Source of the DNA: Eublepharis macularius
Lineage: Eukaryota > Chordata > Lepidosauria > Squamata > Eublepharidae
DNA: 64,000 nucleotides
Reading direction: 5' to 3'
NCBI RefSeq assembly: GCF_028583425.1
Contig: NC_072807.1
Span: 38,383,001-38,447,000 of the forward strand
Part shown: piece after piece, positions 35,521 through 47,637 of the stretch
Numbering within the stretch: the stretch's first letter is position 1
How the letters are laid out: each line of letters begins with the position of its first letter
The notes under the pieces: generated by a model
The model's database searches: none
What the model saw: the letters and a program-made list of their open reading frames with translations, nothing else
What the model was told of the DNA's origin: nothing
Program-made: the position numbers and the translations under genes

Positions 35521-38500
35521 CTGGAAGCAAGAAGAAGAGAACTAAGGACAGACTGGCAAAAGATGAAAACAAAAGATCACAGTTTAAAACAGATGACTGC
35601 TACCGCCCTGCCTGCACTTGGAGGTCACTGCTGGAGGTCTTGTTCTGGGGACCCTCCTCAAACGAACAGAGGCAAGTGACAATTCGGGACAGGGCCTCCT
35701 CAGTGGTAGCACCACAGTTACGGCACAGTTGTCCTTGGAAGGCCCAGCTGCAGCAGCCTCCCTTGTCATTCTTACACCAGGAAAGGCACTTTTCTCTCAG
35801 CTGGCACTGGACGGTTGCACTTGACTTCCGCTCTGGTTTCCTTGTTGTGACGGCTGCTTGTAAAGACACCGCTGATTATTACTGAAAATGTTTTATGGCT
35901 CTTATCACTTATTTATTTTAAACCACAGTTTTCACATTGGTTGAGTTGTGTCATATTTATCATTCTGGTTTTTATTTTATAACATGCTACTATTTGGAGT
36001 AATGGGTAGTTCCCCTGTGCATTCTGATTTTTTTTTTTTGGAAAGAAGGGGCACCCGTTTCTTGAATTACAGGCAGCGCTTCCCAATCTGTGAGGGTTCT
36101 CACGCTCCTCTCCTGTTTGCCCCTCTGCAAGAGTTCTCCAAGGAATACCCGCTTCACAGGAGCCACTGGAAAAGAACAAAGTATCCCTCAAGAGTTTCTT
36201 GAATCAAGGGATGGACGCAAACACAATTCACTGTATTTGCAGACTGTCTTTCAGTCATACTGGCGCCAAAGATGGTTAACAGGAAGCAAATTAAAACAAT
36301 TGCGAGTCTAAAAATAAATCTAAAAATCAAAAGGCAGAAAGACAATTCGAATGTAAGAAAGTAAATCACTGAGATGATTGCAGAGCAACTCCGCTCAAGA
36401 AAGCAGGGTCACTAAGGATACGATCCCCCCCCCTCGCCCCCAAGCCCTCAGTCCTTTATGAAAGGGACAGAAGTGCAGTTCTCAGAAGGCTCCCAGTTGT
36501 TTTCATCTTCCCACCCAAAGAAGTGGAATGGAGGGAGTTGTACAGAGGGTATTTTTTAAAAAGAACCAGGTGGCAGTAAAAAGTGAGATGAACGGTAAAA
36601 AGGAATTGTTTCTTGGATATATTCTCTAATTTGGTAATCTGGTTTTGTTGCTCTCTTCAAGGATACAGCTCTTTATTGCATCGCTTTCTAATTCTGTAGT
36701 CATCCTTAAATCTCAGTGAGAAAGACAGGCTATGAATGAAGCAAATACATACACGCAAACTGGGGGGGCAGCAGGGGGTGGCCGAGAGCCCAAGCAGAAC
36801 TATGAAGATGTGGGCTGAAGTCTCCATTTTCCATGGAGCTCACCGGGGGACTGTGGGCCAGCCACTCACCCTCTCAACCTAAACATCTTACTGATGTTTT
36901 TGACCACGGCCCGGGCAGGATGGTGGGGGAGAATCATGCGTGCAGCCCCACCCTTTTAGGAGAAAGGATGAAATACTGACAAACATTCCCCTTTGTATTT
37001 TCTCATGTAAACGAAGGGCTGAAGTTTATTTTTAACTAGTAAAATGCTATACTGGCAATGCTACTAGGATAGAAGAAAAGGCTGCCCCAGACTGCATGAT
37101 TCATGTTCCACTGATAGGGCCTCCCTTCAGGAAGGGGGGGGTGCATAAAGCATTTCAGTGCAAAAACTGGCCTCTCCGCATGGTGAACTTCACATCGGGC
37201 TTTCTGCATAAACCCATGAGTATCGGATCCACTTGATTCGTTGTTTCTGGCCCAACACTGCTCCAATTCTTTAATTCTACATTTTGAGGGAATTGAACTG
37301 AAGGGGTGTCTTTTTTTATTTCCGCACTAGAAAAATGCCCTGTTTCTGCTGCAGGCTTTGAGGACATAATCAGTTTCATCAGCTGATCGGCTGAGATCAG
37401 GTCAGTTTCCTCAGCTGATGGGATGAGAACTCCTCAGTTTCCTCAGCTGATGGGATGAGAACTCCTGTTTCATCAGCTGATAGGCTAAGGAACCTTACAA
37501 AGGGTTTTTCCTTTCTTTTTTTTAATGACACCAGTGCGGCATTGGTTGCTGTTTAAATTTTTTTAAAATGCCCAAGAACGTAGGGGAAGCACAGGATAAA
37601 ACATCAAAACATCAACTGGGATTCAGGGCTCTCTGCAGAGTTTTCGCGTTAGCCTTGTTGCAGCATTTCCCAATGGCAGTTGCAAGGTTTTTTTTCCCTT
37701 TAAGGCACCAACATTGCAGAATTGCTATTTAATTTTTTTAATTCAGGAAAAAAACTGGATTAAGTTCAACCAATGAGGAAGGCGAAAGGGAGGGCCAGTG
37801 CCAGGCCTCATTCTGCACTTCAAAAAACGCCCCCGTTTGTCTTGGCTGGAAAAAAACCCGGGGCACGTGCGCAGGGCTACAGAAAAGTCAGGGAAAGACG
37901 GATCCTGCAGCAGATGCCGCCTTTCACTGGGCAGAATGCTAAAAAGTCTAGGAAGCAGTTTGGAGACTGAAGTGGGGTGTTTTCCCCAGGCGTGCAGAAG
38001 TCTGGATAGAAACGGATGCAGCATGGGGCCAGAGCTTCGTGCAGAAAAGACCAACGACTCGTCTCCTCCACTAGTCCCTGGAAAACTCTTTGCTCACCCT
38101 ACCCGTGTCATGACAGCTGGTATTTTCTGAATGGGAACCATTCAAACATGTCTGAAGAACTTTCTTTGGCACGCTGGTTGAGACAGAGGAAGAGGCAGCA
38201 GCCTGCCAAGAAATGCAGGCCTTGGCATACATTAGCTACCATTGTTCCAAAGGGATCAACTGCCGTGCAAACCAGCCCGTGAAGTTCCTGTCCAGGTTCT
38301 CAGCTTTGAACACCAGCATTCAGAACGGCTGGAGTCACACCACACCTTCTGGAACGCCTCACCATTTGATTCACCATCGGTAGCTGCATGAGTCATATTT
38401 GTGCAACAAAGGAAAACTGATTTTTTTTTTAAGGCACGCTTCAGTCTTTTTTTACAGGAGCAGATTTTTCCAGAGCTGACATGTATGGGAAAAACCCCAA

Positions 38501-41500
38501 GCTAAATAAAAAGGCACCTTCGAGGCTCAGAAATGTATTGTGGCAGCAGCATTGGGGAACACAGCTCACTTCATTAGGTGCAGTTTCTCTCTCTTTTACA
38601 CAAACACACATTCATTCATGAATGAATATATAGGGGAAATATTTTAAACTGTGTGGGCCAAAATGCCCAGAAATCTAAAAGATATAGGAAGCAACATACC
38701 CAAAATTCACATGTACTCTTGGACTGTTCCAACAGACCTTTACTCAAGAAGTTCTATATAAACAAGCAGGTAAGTGGGGTATTTATAGGTGGGGGGGACG
38801 ACTGCAAAAATTTCCCAGCAACGGAAGGGAGCAGGAGGTTTCCAGATCTCCCCTCCCCCACCATGCTGTTTCTCTTAACCTCCCCCCCACAATGGCAAAA
38901 TTCTGGATTGCTGCAAATGGGGTGAGGGATGAACAAGTTCTTTTCTGATGGCAATCGCTTCCACCTCTGGAGACTTTCAACAGGATCCAGACCATGGTGC
39001 TGGTCCATGGATGGAGGTGACAGAACAGCAACGCACCAAGCATCGTAAAGAATACTCAGTACACATTCTGGAAGGAGCTTTGCCAGCCTGAAGTATTCTG
39101 GACAGCCCAGAAATCCATACTTACACACTGTGCCAGTTGTAAGCCAGTATTTGCTTTACATAGTTTGTGCTGTCATCCAGATTCGGGTTTTAAAAGAATT
39201 TAACACTTTCACAAGGATCCATGGATAGCACAGAGGAAAAATAGAGGACCACAAACGTAAATACAGGTCACAAAAAGGTTCTGGAGAGAAAGGAGAAGCA
39301 AACTAAGGATCGCTCTGATGGAACAAACTGCACCAGAGGCCAAAAAAATCTGTGTCCCAAACTGGTTCCATACCTCCAGATGCAGCCAAGGTATTTTGCT
39401 TATTCGCGTATTTGTGATTTTGGGGGGGGGGGGGTTGTGTTATGGTATTTAAGCCTACTATAAATGGCCTTGACCAATTTTCAACAGAGAGCGAACAGAT
39501 TAAAAAAAAATAAATCAAGAAATTTGCTATTTTCTCTGCAGCCATGAGATCTAAAAACTAACTTGAATGAGCATCTAAAATTCTCTGCCACCTGTTCTTG
39601 GTATCTCCACAAACTGTGGGCTGGCACCACGCTCTCTTTCACCCACTTGAAGTGTTTAGTTAGAAGAACAAGGAAGACTACATTTTAAAATGCAGACACA
39701 CACCTGCCAACCAAAGACATCATCTGACGAAGTGGCTCTAGGCCATGACAACCTACACCACAATAAACCTGTGCATCTTTTTAAGGTGCCACAATGCTTG
39801 TATTTTTGGCGCAGGACTTACTTTTTCCATCACAGGCTACAATCTTCACTTTATCCACTTTCACGAGTTCAGTGACTTCTCTGAATTCAACATCATTCAG
39901 GACGAATGTCCAGACGTTGTCACAAAATCTGTATGTGTTTAGGGAGCCCTTTTTTTTTTTGGAAGGGAGAAGAAAAAGATCTGAGCAAATATTTTTTATT
40001 GATTTATGTTATTTATGGTCTACCTTTCTCACCAAGACTCTAGGCGGATTACACATGTAATACCACTAAAGCTGACAGAAAAATCTCGGCCAACCTTGCT
40101 AGCCCTTTCTACACTGGAGGGCCACCAAATACTGGGCCAGGCAATGTTGAGAAAGGGTGTACTTTTAGTGCCCTCTTGTGGTAGTTCAGGGAATATCAGA
40201 CAGTAAATGGGGAAAACTGAACGGCGAGACGTAGCTGCACAAGCAAATGAGAGCTATTTCTGTTCAGCCCCTCAACTATGCTTCAGCTCAACTGTTCTTT
40301 CCACCTGCTTCATCATGCTATTACCTTTCTTGCTTGACCCACTTAAAATCCAGGACGTGTGACAAGCTAGGTCAGCTGCACATTCTCCCCCCTCCCACTG
40401 CGTTCCCATGCTCTCCCCCAAATCTTAAAAGAACCACCAAGAGGAAGATATCATTGTGAGAACGAAGAATGCTGGGAACTGCCAGAGCATGATGCTAACA
40501 CTAGATTTAAGTGGAGAAGCAGACAAGGTTGGTCCTGTGACTTTGCCTCAAGACTGTTAAACTATGGTGTGTTCGGCTTATTTCTACCAATGTCAACAAG
40601 AAAGATCAACATGATATAACAGAAAAAGATGGCGTTATAGTGCTGCTTGAGTAGTTTCAGGTAGGCAGCTATGTCAGTCTCCAGCAGAAGAAAAACGTCT
40701 GGATCGTGTAACACAATTTTCCAGGGTGTATACACACTTTGTTCACTTTGATTTGAGCCCAGTGCCACCGTAGAGACCAACAAGGTTTTTAGGGTACAGA
40801 AGGGAGCTTTGACTCTTGTAAGCTTAAAGCATGAAAATGTTGTTGGTCTCTAAGGTGCCACTGGACTCAAATTCTGCTGTTCTACTGCAGGCCAGCGTGG
40901 CTTCCCACCCGAAATAAAGCTCACTTTGTCAGATTCAAATGAGAATGAAGATCCGTCAGCTCTTATATGCAGATGAAAATGTGGGAGGGCGTTATAAAGA
41001 AGGGCCAGTGGGAGCCCGGATGTAAAATGCAATTGGCTTGACTAGAGCTGAGAGATCGACACAGAGACAGGAAATGCAGAAAACAAGCAGCTGCAACGAG
41101 GCAAGAGTCCCATGTCCCCCCTGAGGCACGGTGGGAAGATTCGTTACCCTGAACTTGTTGGGATTAGAGCATCAGCACGAGAATTCTGATCTGCTCGCTT
41201 GGACATGATGGAGTGAGCATTGACTCATGAAAGCCTATAGTCGGGGGGCGGGGAGGGGAATTGGTCTTTAAGCTGCTACTGGACTCAAAGAAGGTTTCTT
41301 TGGGTTTTTCAACAGGTTTTATATTAATGTTTTAACAAAACTCATGTTGAGTCTTTAAGGAGAGGATAGAGGAATCAGTAGACGAGAGCAAACCTGCTAT
41401 GTAAAAAATAGCATTATCTTTCTGAACAAATGAGTAATACCACGGAAGCTGAGACGCTGCCAACTTATGCAACCGCTTATTTACAGTTCAGCTCTTTAAG

Positions 41501-42463
41501 GTTACTCCAATTAAAGTCAATGAGGGAAAACGGCATACAATTGTAACGTCAACTTAATATTATAAATGTTAAAGAACTGGTAGCAACAAGCTAGAACAAT
41601 GTTTTCAATCTCCTTAAGAACATAAGAAGTGCCCTGCTGGATCAGGTCAGCTGTCAATCTAGTCCAGCATACTGTCTGTTATGGTGACCAGCTGGTCGAC
41701 ATCAATAGGGCACAGAGGCTGAGTCCCTTCCTCCGTTTTGCCTCTCGGTACCGGTATTCAGAGGTTTACCGTCTCTGAACATGGAGGTTCACCACGGTTA
41801 GCAGCCACTGATCAACCTCTCCTCCATCCACCTACAACTCTATTGTGGCTTGTACTACTCTTACTTATTGTGCAACAAAAAGTCATTTGCCACCCTGTTA
41901 AGCATCTTGTTTTCTTACCCTGAAATTCACTCTGTTTCTGACCCGTTGTGCCAATGCAGAATTGATAGCTTTGTCAAACTGTAGTAGCACTTGAAGGGCA
42001 AGTTGAGGAGTGATTTGTTGGGACTGAAAAGGGAAGAGAGAAAGTTTTATGGGTGAACAACGTTTTTAAAAATATGCTCTAAAACCTAGTTGTTGTTTTT
42101 TAGGCATGCCAGCTGCAGCAACAGCGATGCCAAAACCACAAAGTTTTCACAACTCTCAGCAGTGCAGAGAGTGGGTTGCATCCTACCACTCCCCCCACCC
42201 CAGCTAACAAGGTGCATTCCTTCAGCACAAAGAACCTTCCTCCAATGCTGGTGGAAGAGTCTCTTGCATTGGGGAAGGTCTCCTTGCCCCAGAGGGGCAG
42301 GATGTTCGAGGAAATACCTGTGTCAGATTTCTGCCAGGATAATGCCATAGTTACTTGACCACCACCCTACTCAGATGGCAGACCCCCCTACCTGTATGAG
42401 CTCATCCAGACTTTCCTGAAGACTGTTCCCCAGCGTGGTGTTTCTGTACAGCTGGTAGGCCAT
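35495..42463 (-). CDS. GTF2A2: Transcription initiation factor IIA gamma subunit (TFIIA small subunit), four coding exons
   Basis: Family knowledge: the about 12-kDa TFIIA subunit pairs with the alpha/beta chain, stabilises TBP on promoter DNA and helps build the RNA polymerase II preinitiation complex in the nucleus. Seen: coding pieces 42392-42463, 41919-42023, 39822-39948 and 35495-35520 join in frame (phases 0, 0, 1) to 109 aa, the human length. The protein starts [20 protein letters not shown] and runs through the N-terminal helical part into the C-terminal beta-barrel part ([24 protein letters not shown]). Relative to the human protein as I recall it there is ELVKVDK for ELIKVDK and a C-terminus NTGSNAAE for NTGSNTTE. 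Donors are GTAGGG, GTAAGA and GTAAGT; all acceptors end in AG. GCNT3 lies tail-to-tail with it, and BNIP2 follows upstream on the same strand. No damage is seen, so the gene looks functional. Confidence 0.96.
35930..37375. other. GTF2A2 intron sequence
   Basis: Intronic. A SINE-like stretch near 36775-36980 (ggtggccgagagcccaagca, gtgggccagccactcaccct) is possible. No gene seen on either strand. Confidence 0.35.
37376..37490. repeat. Short minisatellite in a GTF2A2 intron
   Basis: About four units of 30-36 bases share cagctgat(g/c)gg(c/a)tgag. The two middle units (cagtttcctcagctgatggg plus atgagaactcct) are identical. Confidence 0.8.
37491..39821. other. GTF2A2 intron sequence
   Basis: No other gene seen. 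A hairpin-family fragment is near 38505-38580 (aaaaggcaccttcgaggctc), and G-runs are near 38790 and 39420. Confidence 0.35.
39822..39948 (-). CDS. GTF2A2: GTF2A2 third coding exon (42 codons plus 1 base)
   Basis: The exon encodes [13 protein letters not shown] through KIVACDGK. The donor is GTAAGT. The acceptor is odd: a run of 12 A sits between the pyrimidine tract and the final AG (see findings). Confidence 0.96.
40655..40905. mobile_element. Hairpin-type interspersed elements, two facing copies
   Basis: caggtaggcagctatgtcag, ccaccgtagagaccaacaag, gactcttgtaagctt and tgttggtctctaaggtgcca all belong to the family; the copies lie in a GTF2A2 intron. Confidence 0.6.
41919..42023 (-). CDS. GTF2A2: GTF2A2 second coding exon (35 codons)
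   Basis: The exon encodes [20 protein letters not shown] through RNRVNFR. The acceptor is CTTTTCAG and the donor GTAAGA; both ends are phase 0. Confidence 0.96.
42392..42463 (-). CDS. GTF2A2: GTF2A2 first coding exon (24 codons)
   Basis: The exon encodes residues 1-24, from MAYQLYR to DELIQ, and ends CAG followed by the donor GTAGGG. The 5' UTR part of the exon extends to higher coordinates; its acceptor was not resolved (AG candidates lie within about 45 bases of the ATG). Confidence 0.95.
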
Positions 42464-42879
42464 GGCTTACAGAGCCGTTCCTTATCATCCACCAAAAAAC
42501 TCTGTCACACCTCCACTGAAAGCCTGAAAACAGTCATCACCATTTGTAAGCGAATGCCCTTTTGGAAAGAACACTCATCTGTCGCAATCGCTGGCCTCAA
42601 AACAGTTGCCAACAGTCTGATCTCAAAAACCCCCACTGCACAAAAGAAGAAAGAGAACACCATCTTGTGGCAAACAAGGTTTGCATCTAAAGCCAGGCCT
42701 CCTTCCCACATTTCGTTTGTGGCTAAGTCCACTGTGAAGCCATTTTATTACTAAACAGAGTAAGAATAAGCACAAAGCATTTACAGAAGTTTTTTAGGGG
42801 GGGGGGGGAGGAGTTCAAAAAACTTCATAGACATTACCTCACAATCTTTAAAACACAGGCTAACAATTTTAATGTGACG

Positions 42880-43110
42880 ACAAAGGCAGAGTTGTGTGGC
42901 TAGAGTGACAGACTCGGATCTGGGTGACCCAGGTTTGATTCCCCGCTCTACCACGGAAGCTCATCTTGGAGCAATCACACCCTCTCAGCCTAACCTACCT
43001 CACAGGATCGCAGTGACAATAAAATGGTGGAGAGAAGAATGACATAAACCACTCTGAGTGCCCATTGGGAAGAAAGGTGGGGTATAAACAAAGCAAGACA
43101 AGCACTATAC
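42880..43110 (+). mobile_element. tRNA-derived SINE, plus strand
   Basis: The head tgtggctagagtgacagact...aggtttgattccccgctc is tRNA-like. The body has ctctcagcctaacctacctc and the end gtgcccattggg, as in the related copies. Confidence 0.7.
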
Positions 43111-43514
43111 AATGTATTCCCCTTCCGCTGCTATTTGGAAGTAGCAACTATTCTGACTTATCATTAAGCTCAAGAGTGCACATGGCTCAGCGATACAGCA
43201 TCTGCTTTACACGAAGGTTCAGTTCTCAGCCTCTCCAGTTTAAAAGTCTGGGTAGTAGAAGATGCAAGACTTCCAGCTAAGACTTTGGACAGCTAATACC
43301 CTAACAAGAATAAGGCTCCCAGGGGAACAAGCCTACCTCATCTTTGGACAGCTAATGCCACTTGAAAGAGATAAGACTGATACTGACAGATAAGGGGTTG
43401 GACTCAGGTGTTCTTAGGTTCATACAGTGTTTCAAGCACACACTATACGCACACTCTACACGCATCAAACACCATCATGAAAACAAAGGTTGACAACTGA
43501 TTAAGTGATTGTAA

Positions 43515-43840
43515 AATGAAAGTCCGGGGTCACCTTAAAGACTAACATTTCATGATGAGCTTTTGTGAGTCACACAGCCCACTTCAGATAAGCATAGGAA
43601 GGGGGAAAGCACACTGGGAAATCTTATGGGGAAAGCTGTGGGTAGGGAATCTCCCAATACGTTTCCCCCCATAAGTCTCATGGGAAAAACTGTATTGGGA
43701 GATTCCTCCCCACCTCCAGCCTTCCCCATGAGATCTCCCAGGGCAGTTTTCTCTACTTGAAGTAGGCTGTGACTCCCAAAAGCTCATCGCTAAATAAACG
43801 TTGTGAAGCCTTTTAAGGTGCCAGTGGGCTTTGATTTTAC
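43515..43840. mobile_element. Hairpin-type interspersed element
   Basis: Left part (caccttaaagactaacattt, gatgagcttttgtgagtcac) and right part (gtgactcccaaaagctcatc, gccttttaaggtgccagtgg) are inverted copies around a central stretch that itself folds back (gatctcc...gggaaatc). Confidence 0.65.
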
Positions 43841-43920
43841 TTTGCTAGGACAGCCTAACAGGACGACTGTCCCTTCGCAATCATCACTGTTGGTCTTAAG
43901 CAAGCTAGGATAATCAGGCC

Positions 43921-44099
43921 TAAGGTTGCCAACCCTGGATTGGTACATTCCTGGAGATTTGGGTCTCAGCCAGGCAGAATGCCAACGTCCATCGCTCCCG
44001 AGGTGCCATTTTCTTTAGGGGAACTGATCTCTGTCGCCTGGAGATTAGCTGAAATTCCGGGAGATCTCCAGTCGCCACCTGGAGGCCGGGAACCCTAAA
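43921..44099. mobile_element. ggttgcc-family hAT-like element near the GTF2A2 promoter
   Basis: The ends are aaggttgccaaccctgg and gaggccgggaaccct. The internal ttcctggagatttgg and ggggaactgatctctgtcgc blocks are shared with the other copies. Confidence 0.65.
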
Positions 44100-44239
44100 T
44101 TCCCACCTGACGCAATAACAGCAGCCTACCTTACAGGGCTGCTGGTGAGGGGGTTAAGGGGACAACGTGCGTAGAGCGCTCTAAACAATAATATTAACAT
44201 TATTAGCATTGTTATTATTAATACTATTAGCAACATTGT

Positions 44240-44830
44240 GTATGTGATCATTGCCTCTTTCCTCAAGGCAGGACCCCTCAACCCTCCCCATAAAGAAGCA
44301 GCGCCTGAAAAAAGGCAGACGAGGCCCCCCACCCCACCCCCAAAGCGGCTGGCCTCTCCCGCCCCCCCAGAGACCCCGGCCCACAAAAAGGGGGGAAACG
44401 ACCTACCAGACACGCCTTCTCCCTCCCTTTCCCCCACAAGTCTCAACCCGGAACGGGAAGCTCATCACACGGAAGCGGAAATAGGCTTTCGGAAGGAGCG
44501 AGGCCATAGAGACGACTTGGTACGGACGCTCTTTGGCACGCATGCGCAGCCCGAGGCGCGGGAAGCGTGACGGGGCCTGCGCGTTTTTATTTCCTGTTCA
44601 CGGGTTTTTTTTACATTGGAGATGTGAATAAATAAACTTAACGTAAGTCCTTTTTGAAAAATAATACAATAATCAGGTTTGCGAGTAGCTGAGGGAGGGT
44701 TTGCGCAAGCGCACTCTAGGGGAGCCGAGAAAGGAAAGGGGCGGGACCGTCCCAGTGTTCCCGCCTCATCCCTGTGCTGATTGGTTACGCTCTCGGTTGA
44801 CAAGCGCATGCTCAGTGGTAAAAATGCGTA
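44240..44830 (-). promoter_or_regulatory. GTF2A2: CpG-rich promoter region of GTF2A2
   Basis: This is one of two clearly CpG-dense stretches, 1.8 kb upstream of the GTF2A2 start codon. On the minus strand it has a CCAAT box (attgg near 44776 on +), NRF1-like GCATGCGC elements near 44540, further CGCA-rich palindromes near 44702 and 44803, and ETS-like CTTCCG sites near 44470. These are usual for TATA-less housekeeping promoters. The non-coding first exon probably starts near 44.45-44.56 kb; a possible donor GTAGGT is at about 44399-44404. The start site is inferred. Confidence 0.7.
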
Positions 44831-45004
44831 GTGGCCGCACTTTAGCTCTAGGGGTCAATGCGACCCTTTAACCCCTTTGCACCTTTACTTGAGAGTAAAG
44901 CCCATTTGGATCAGTGGGAGTCTCTTGTAGGGAAGCTGCCACGGGACCAGGCAACATGTCACCCTAAAGAGGCTCAGGACTGGCCAGCTGGCTTGCATTA
45001 ACCG

Positions 45005-45218
45005 TTGTTGCCAACCTCTAGGTGCGGCCTGGAGATCGCCCAGAATTACAGCTGCTTTCCAGATGACAGGCATCAGGTCCTCTGCAGAAAATGGCTGCTT
45101 AGGAGAGTGGACTCTAGCATGATACCCCACTGAGGTGCCTCCCTTCCCCAAAACCTGCCTGCTCCAGGTTCCACTCCCAAATCTACAGGAATTCCCCAAT
45201 CTGGAATTGGCAGCCCTA
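45005..45218. mobile_element. ggttgcc-family hAT-like element
   Basis: The ends are gttgttgccaacctc and ggaattggcagccct. The element lies between GTF2A2 and BNIP2. Confidence 0.65.
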
Positions 45219-46099
45219 AGACTGGCAGTGTAGGAGCAGAAAGGGCATTCTGCACATGCACAAAGGTTCCTGGACATCGAGGCATGACTTGTGGTGCTCT
45301 AATCCCCGGACACACAGTGTATAAAGCTCTTTGACAACCAACAATTAGTACTGAAACTTGCTAGTGAGAGAAAGTCAACACGTGCAATTCTTAATATGGC
45401 TGCAAATCAACAAAGCCCTGATAGTGTTTCCCTGTCTTCAGGATTAATGAGAATTTTGCTTTTTTAAAAAAAGGCTATGCATTTCAGTTGTACTGAATGA
45501 AGGAAGCCTGTTTCTCTCTCTGGCTGATAGCCTACTTTATAAAGTAAAATGAGTTACTTTCTGAAGAGCATGCCTTCTTGGTCAGGGTGGTGGTGGAGAG
45601 ATGAAATTTTTGACACTCGCTTTGAAGTGCCCTAAACTTCTGGCTGTTGAGGGTAAGCCTCAACTGCAGCAAAATAAGGTTACAGAATAGAGAGGTAGCA
45701 GAACAGACTCTCTACTGTTGCCTATGTAAAAATACCCTCCAAACAGAAAGAACTATTGCATCCAGGAGAGGCATTCTAGCAGAACTCTTTTCAAACTGTG
45801 TTGTTTTTGCCACTTGGAGGGAATCCTTTGGCTTGTCTGAAATGGTACAGTCACAGCCACCTACTCCGATCATTTAATATTTTTTTTATGGACAAGTTTA
45901 GGCATCTTAAGATAGGCGCACGTTGCCAATGAATGTTAATGTCATAATAATTCCCAAAGGACAGCATGAATATCCAGGAAGCCACAAGGTCTCTCAAGCC
46001 AAGCCCGCTTGGCACAAGCCACATACCTGCCCCCCTTTCCCCCGGTGTTGCTTCAGCTCAATCCTAATGAAACATCCAACTAAAGCCATTGTTTTTTTT
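45219..46099. other. Intergenic stretch between BNIP2 and GTF2A2
   Basis: No gene or clear repeat recognised; short open frames only. Confidence 0.4.
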
Positions 46100-46111
46100 G
46101 TAAAAACACGA

Positions 46112-46117
46112 TTTATT
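46112..46117 (-). terminator. Candidate distal poly(A) signal of BNIP2
   Basis: AATAAA on the minus strand lies about 1.47 kb after the stop codon. Confidence 0.4.
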
Positions 46118-47211
46118 GACTACATTTAAAAAACCAACACAGCGAGCATTTCCCAAGTAAACACTGTTTGGAGATGGGTAATATGTTGACAGTTGCTTCC
46201 AAGTGACATGTTTTGAAAAGGCAAATGAAAATTTTAAAATTTTACTCTTTCTGAAGGTCAGCAAAGTGTTTCACAGCAGATATTTAAAATCAGCTGTTCA
46301 GAGATTAGTGCATGGGATAAACATGTGACTGACATTCACCCAGGACATATAAGATTCAGGCCATACTAGCGCAGTAAATTTCCACACACGAAAAGCTTGT
46401 GGCTGTGTACATTAAAAAAAAAGACTCCTTTAAAAATGTATAAAGTGAATTTAGTGCTTGTGGAAGGTGCTGAATCAAAGAGCACAAGGCACAATCTCTC
46501 TACAAAAAGGCAGAAAAGCAGAGCATATCCTTCTAACTTAGAGTGGAGAGAAACAGAGCTGCCACTGAAAAATGGTATCCCTGTGTCAAGTTCCACCCCA
46601 GCTCTATTGGCAAGCCCAACCATCCCCATGTCTCCAACACTGTGCATTTCGTCATCCTGTGTCACTGGAGGGCAGGGGAACATCACAGCAGAACACAGAG
46701 CAAGATGCACTATATGTTATGGCAAGAGGAAGCTCGACCGGTGGAGGCCAATTTTGGCAGCACCCCGCCCCCCCACCCCGGGTTGGATTAGCACACAGTT
46801 CTGCCCCTTGCCTTCATTCTGAACGGTTGGGTGTATCTCAAACAGAAGGTGGCTCAGCTATGCCAATACAGACCTTTAGATGATGAAGGCTGGTTGCACA
46901 TCAGACGCCCACGCTTCAAATGAGTAAAGTGACCCCAAGCTAGCGTTCACTTGAACTGCTCCGTTCACAAGCGTGGCTATTCAGAGCCAAAACTAAAAGC
47001 TCTGTAGCCAATCAGCTGCAGCTTTGGGGGGCCAAGAGGAAGCACCCAGGGAGGATATAGCAAGCGCTGTTACATCTACTATGGGAGCCTCGTCTTAACA
47101 CAACAGTGGATTATCCCCAACTAGCAGAACTATTACTGAGTGTGTGTGTGGGGGGGGGGTCTGTTTGTGGACTAAAAGGCAGTCGACCATTTACAAAACG
47201 ATGCTATGCAC

Positions 47212-47217
47212 TTTATT
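47212..47217 (-). terminator. Candidate proximal poly(A) signal of BNIP2
   Basis: AATAAA on the minus strand lies about 370 bases after the stop codon. Confidence 0.35.
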
Positions 47218-47588
47218 ACAAAATGAATGACAGCAGTCATTTATGGTCTTGCCTGCTTGTAAAAATCCTACAGGTAGACATTATATATTGTTTTAAGAAG
47301 TCATAAAAATATATATTATTCTCTTTCCTTTCCTTAACATTTATGCATATAAATAATTACTGAATAAGCATCATTTAGATAAAACTCAGGTGTCACCAAT
47401 GACACCCTGTGATGCTGCAGTATAAGGCGGTTACGACGAAGGCAGCTGTGTGCAAGCCAGCCCAGCAGAACAGAGGCCACGGGGCACAAGTCCAGAGGCA
47501 AACCCTCCACTGCAACAGGTTTTTAATGCAAAATATCATTCCATCGGCACATTCCTCAGTCTTGGTTTGACTCTGACAAAAAAAAAAT

Positions 47589-47637
47589 TCACTGTTCTGT
47601 CTTCTCTTCTTGCTTTCCGTTAAGCTCTTGGTCAATT
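47589..47637 (-). CDS. BNIP2: BNIP2 last coding exon
   Basis: The exon encodes [15 protein letters not shown] and TGA (47589-47591) after the acceptor TAATAAGCAG. Human ends with a similar charged tail. Confidence 0.93.

Larger units (their letters stand above)
46100..47588 (-). other. BNIP2: BNIP2 3' UTR (probable)
   Basis: After the BNIP2 stop there are minus-strand AATAAA signals at 47212-47217 and 46112-46117, giving UTRs of about 0.4 or 1.5 kb. Open frames on the + strand in this stretch are antisense shadows. Which signal is used cannot be told from sequence. Confidence 0.5.

Noticed and set aside
35316-35885. 189-codon + strand open frame
   Set aside because: It overlaps the GTF2A2 last exon and intron in antisense. 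The frame has no recognisable domain and no typical start context; the local G+C content explains the length.
39128-39157. Candidate last exon of GTF2A2 (minus strand reads AATACTGGC like the human exon start)
   Set aside because: There is no pyrimidine tract, the phase gives an unrelated tail, and the true exon with NTGSNAAE and a good acceptor is at 35495-35520.
46397-46822. 141-codon + strand open frame
   Set aside because: It lies antisense in the probable BNIP2 3' UTR, with no family resemblance.
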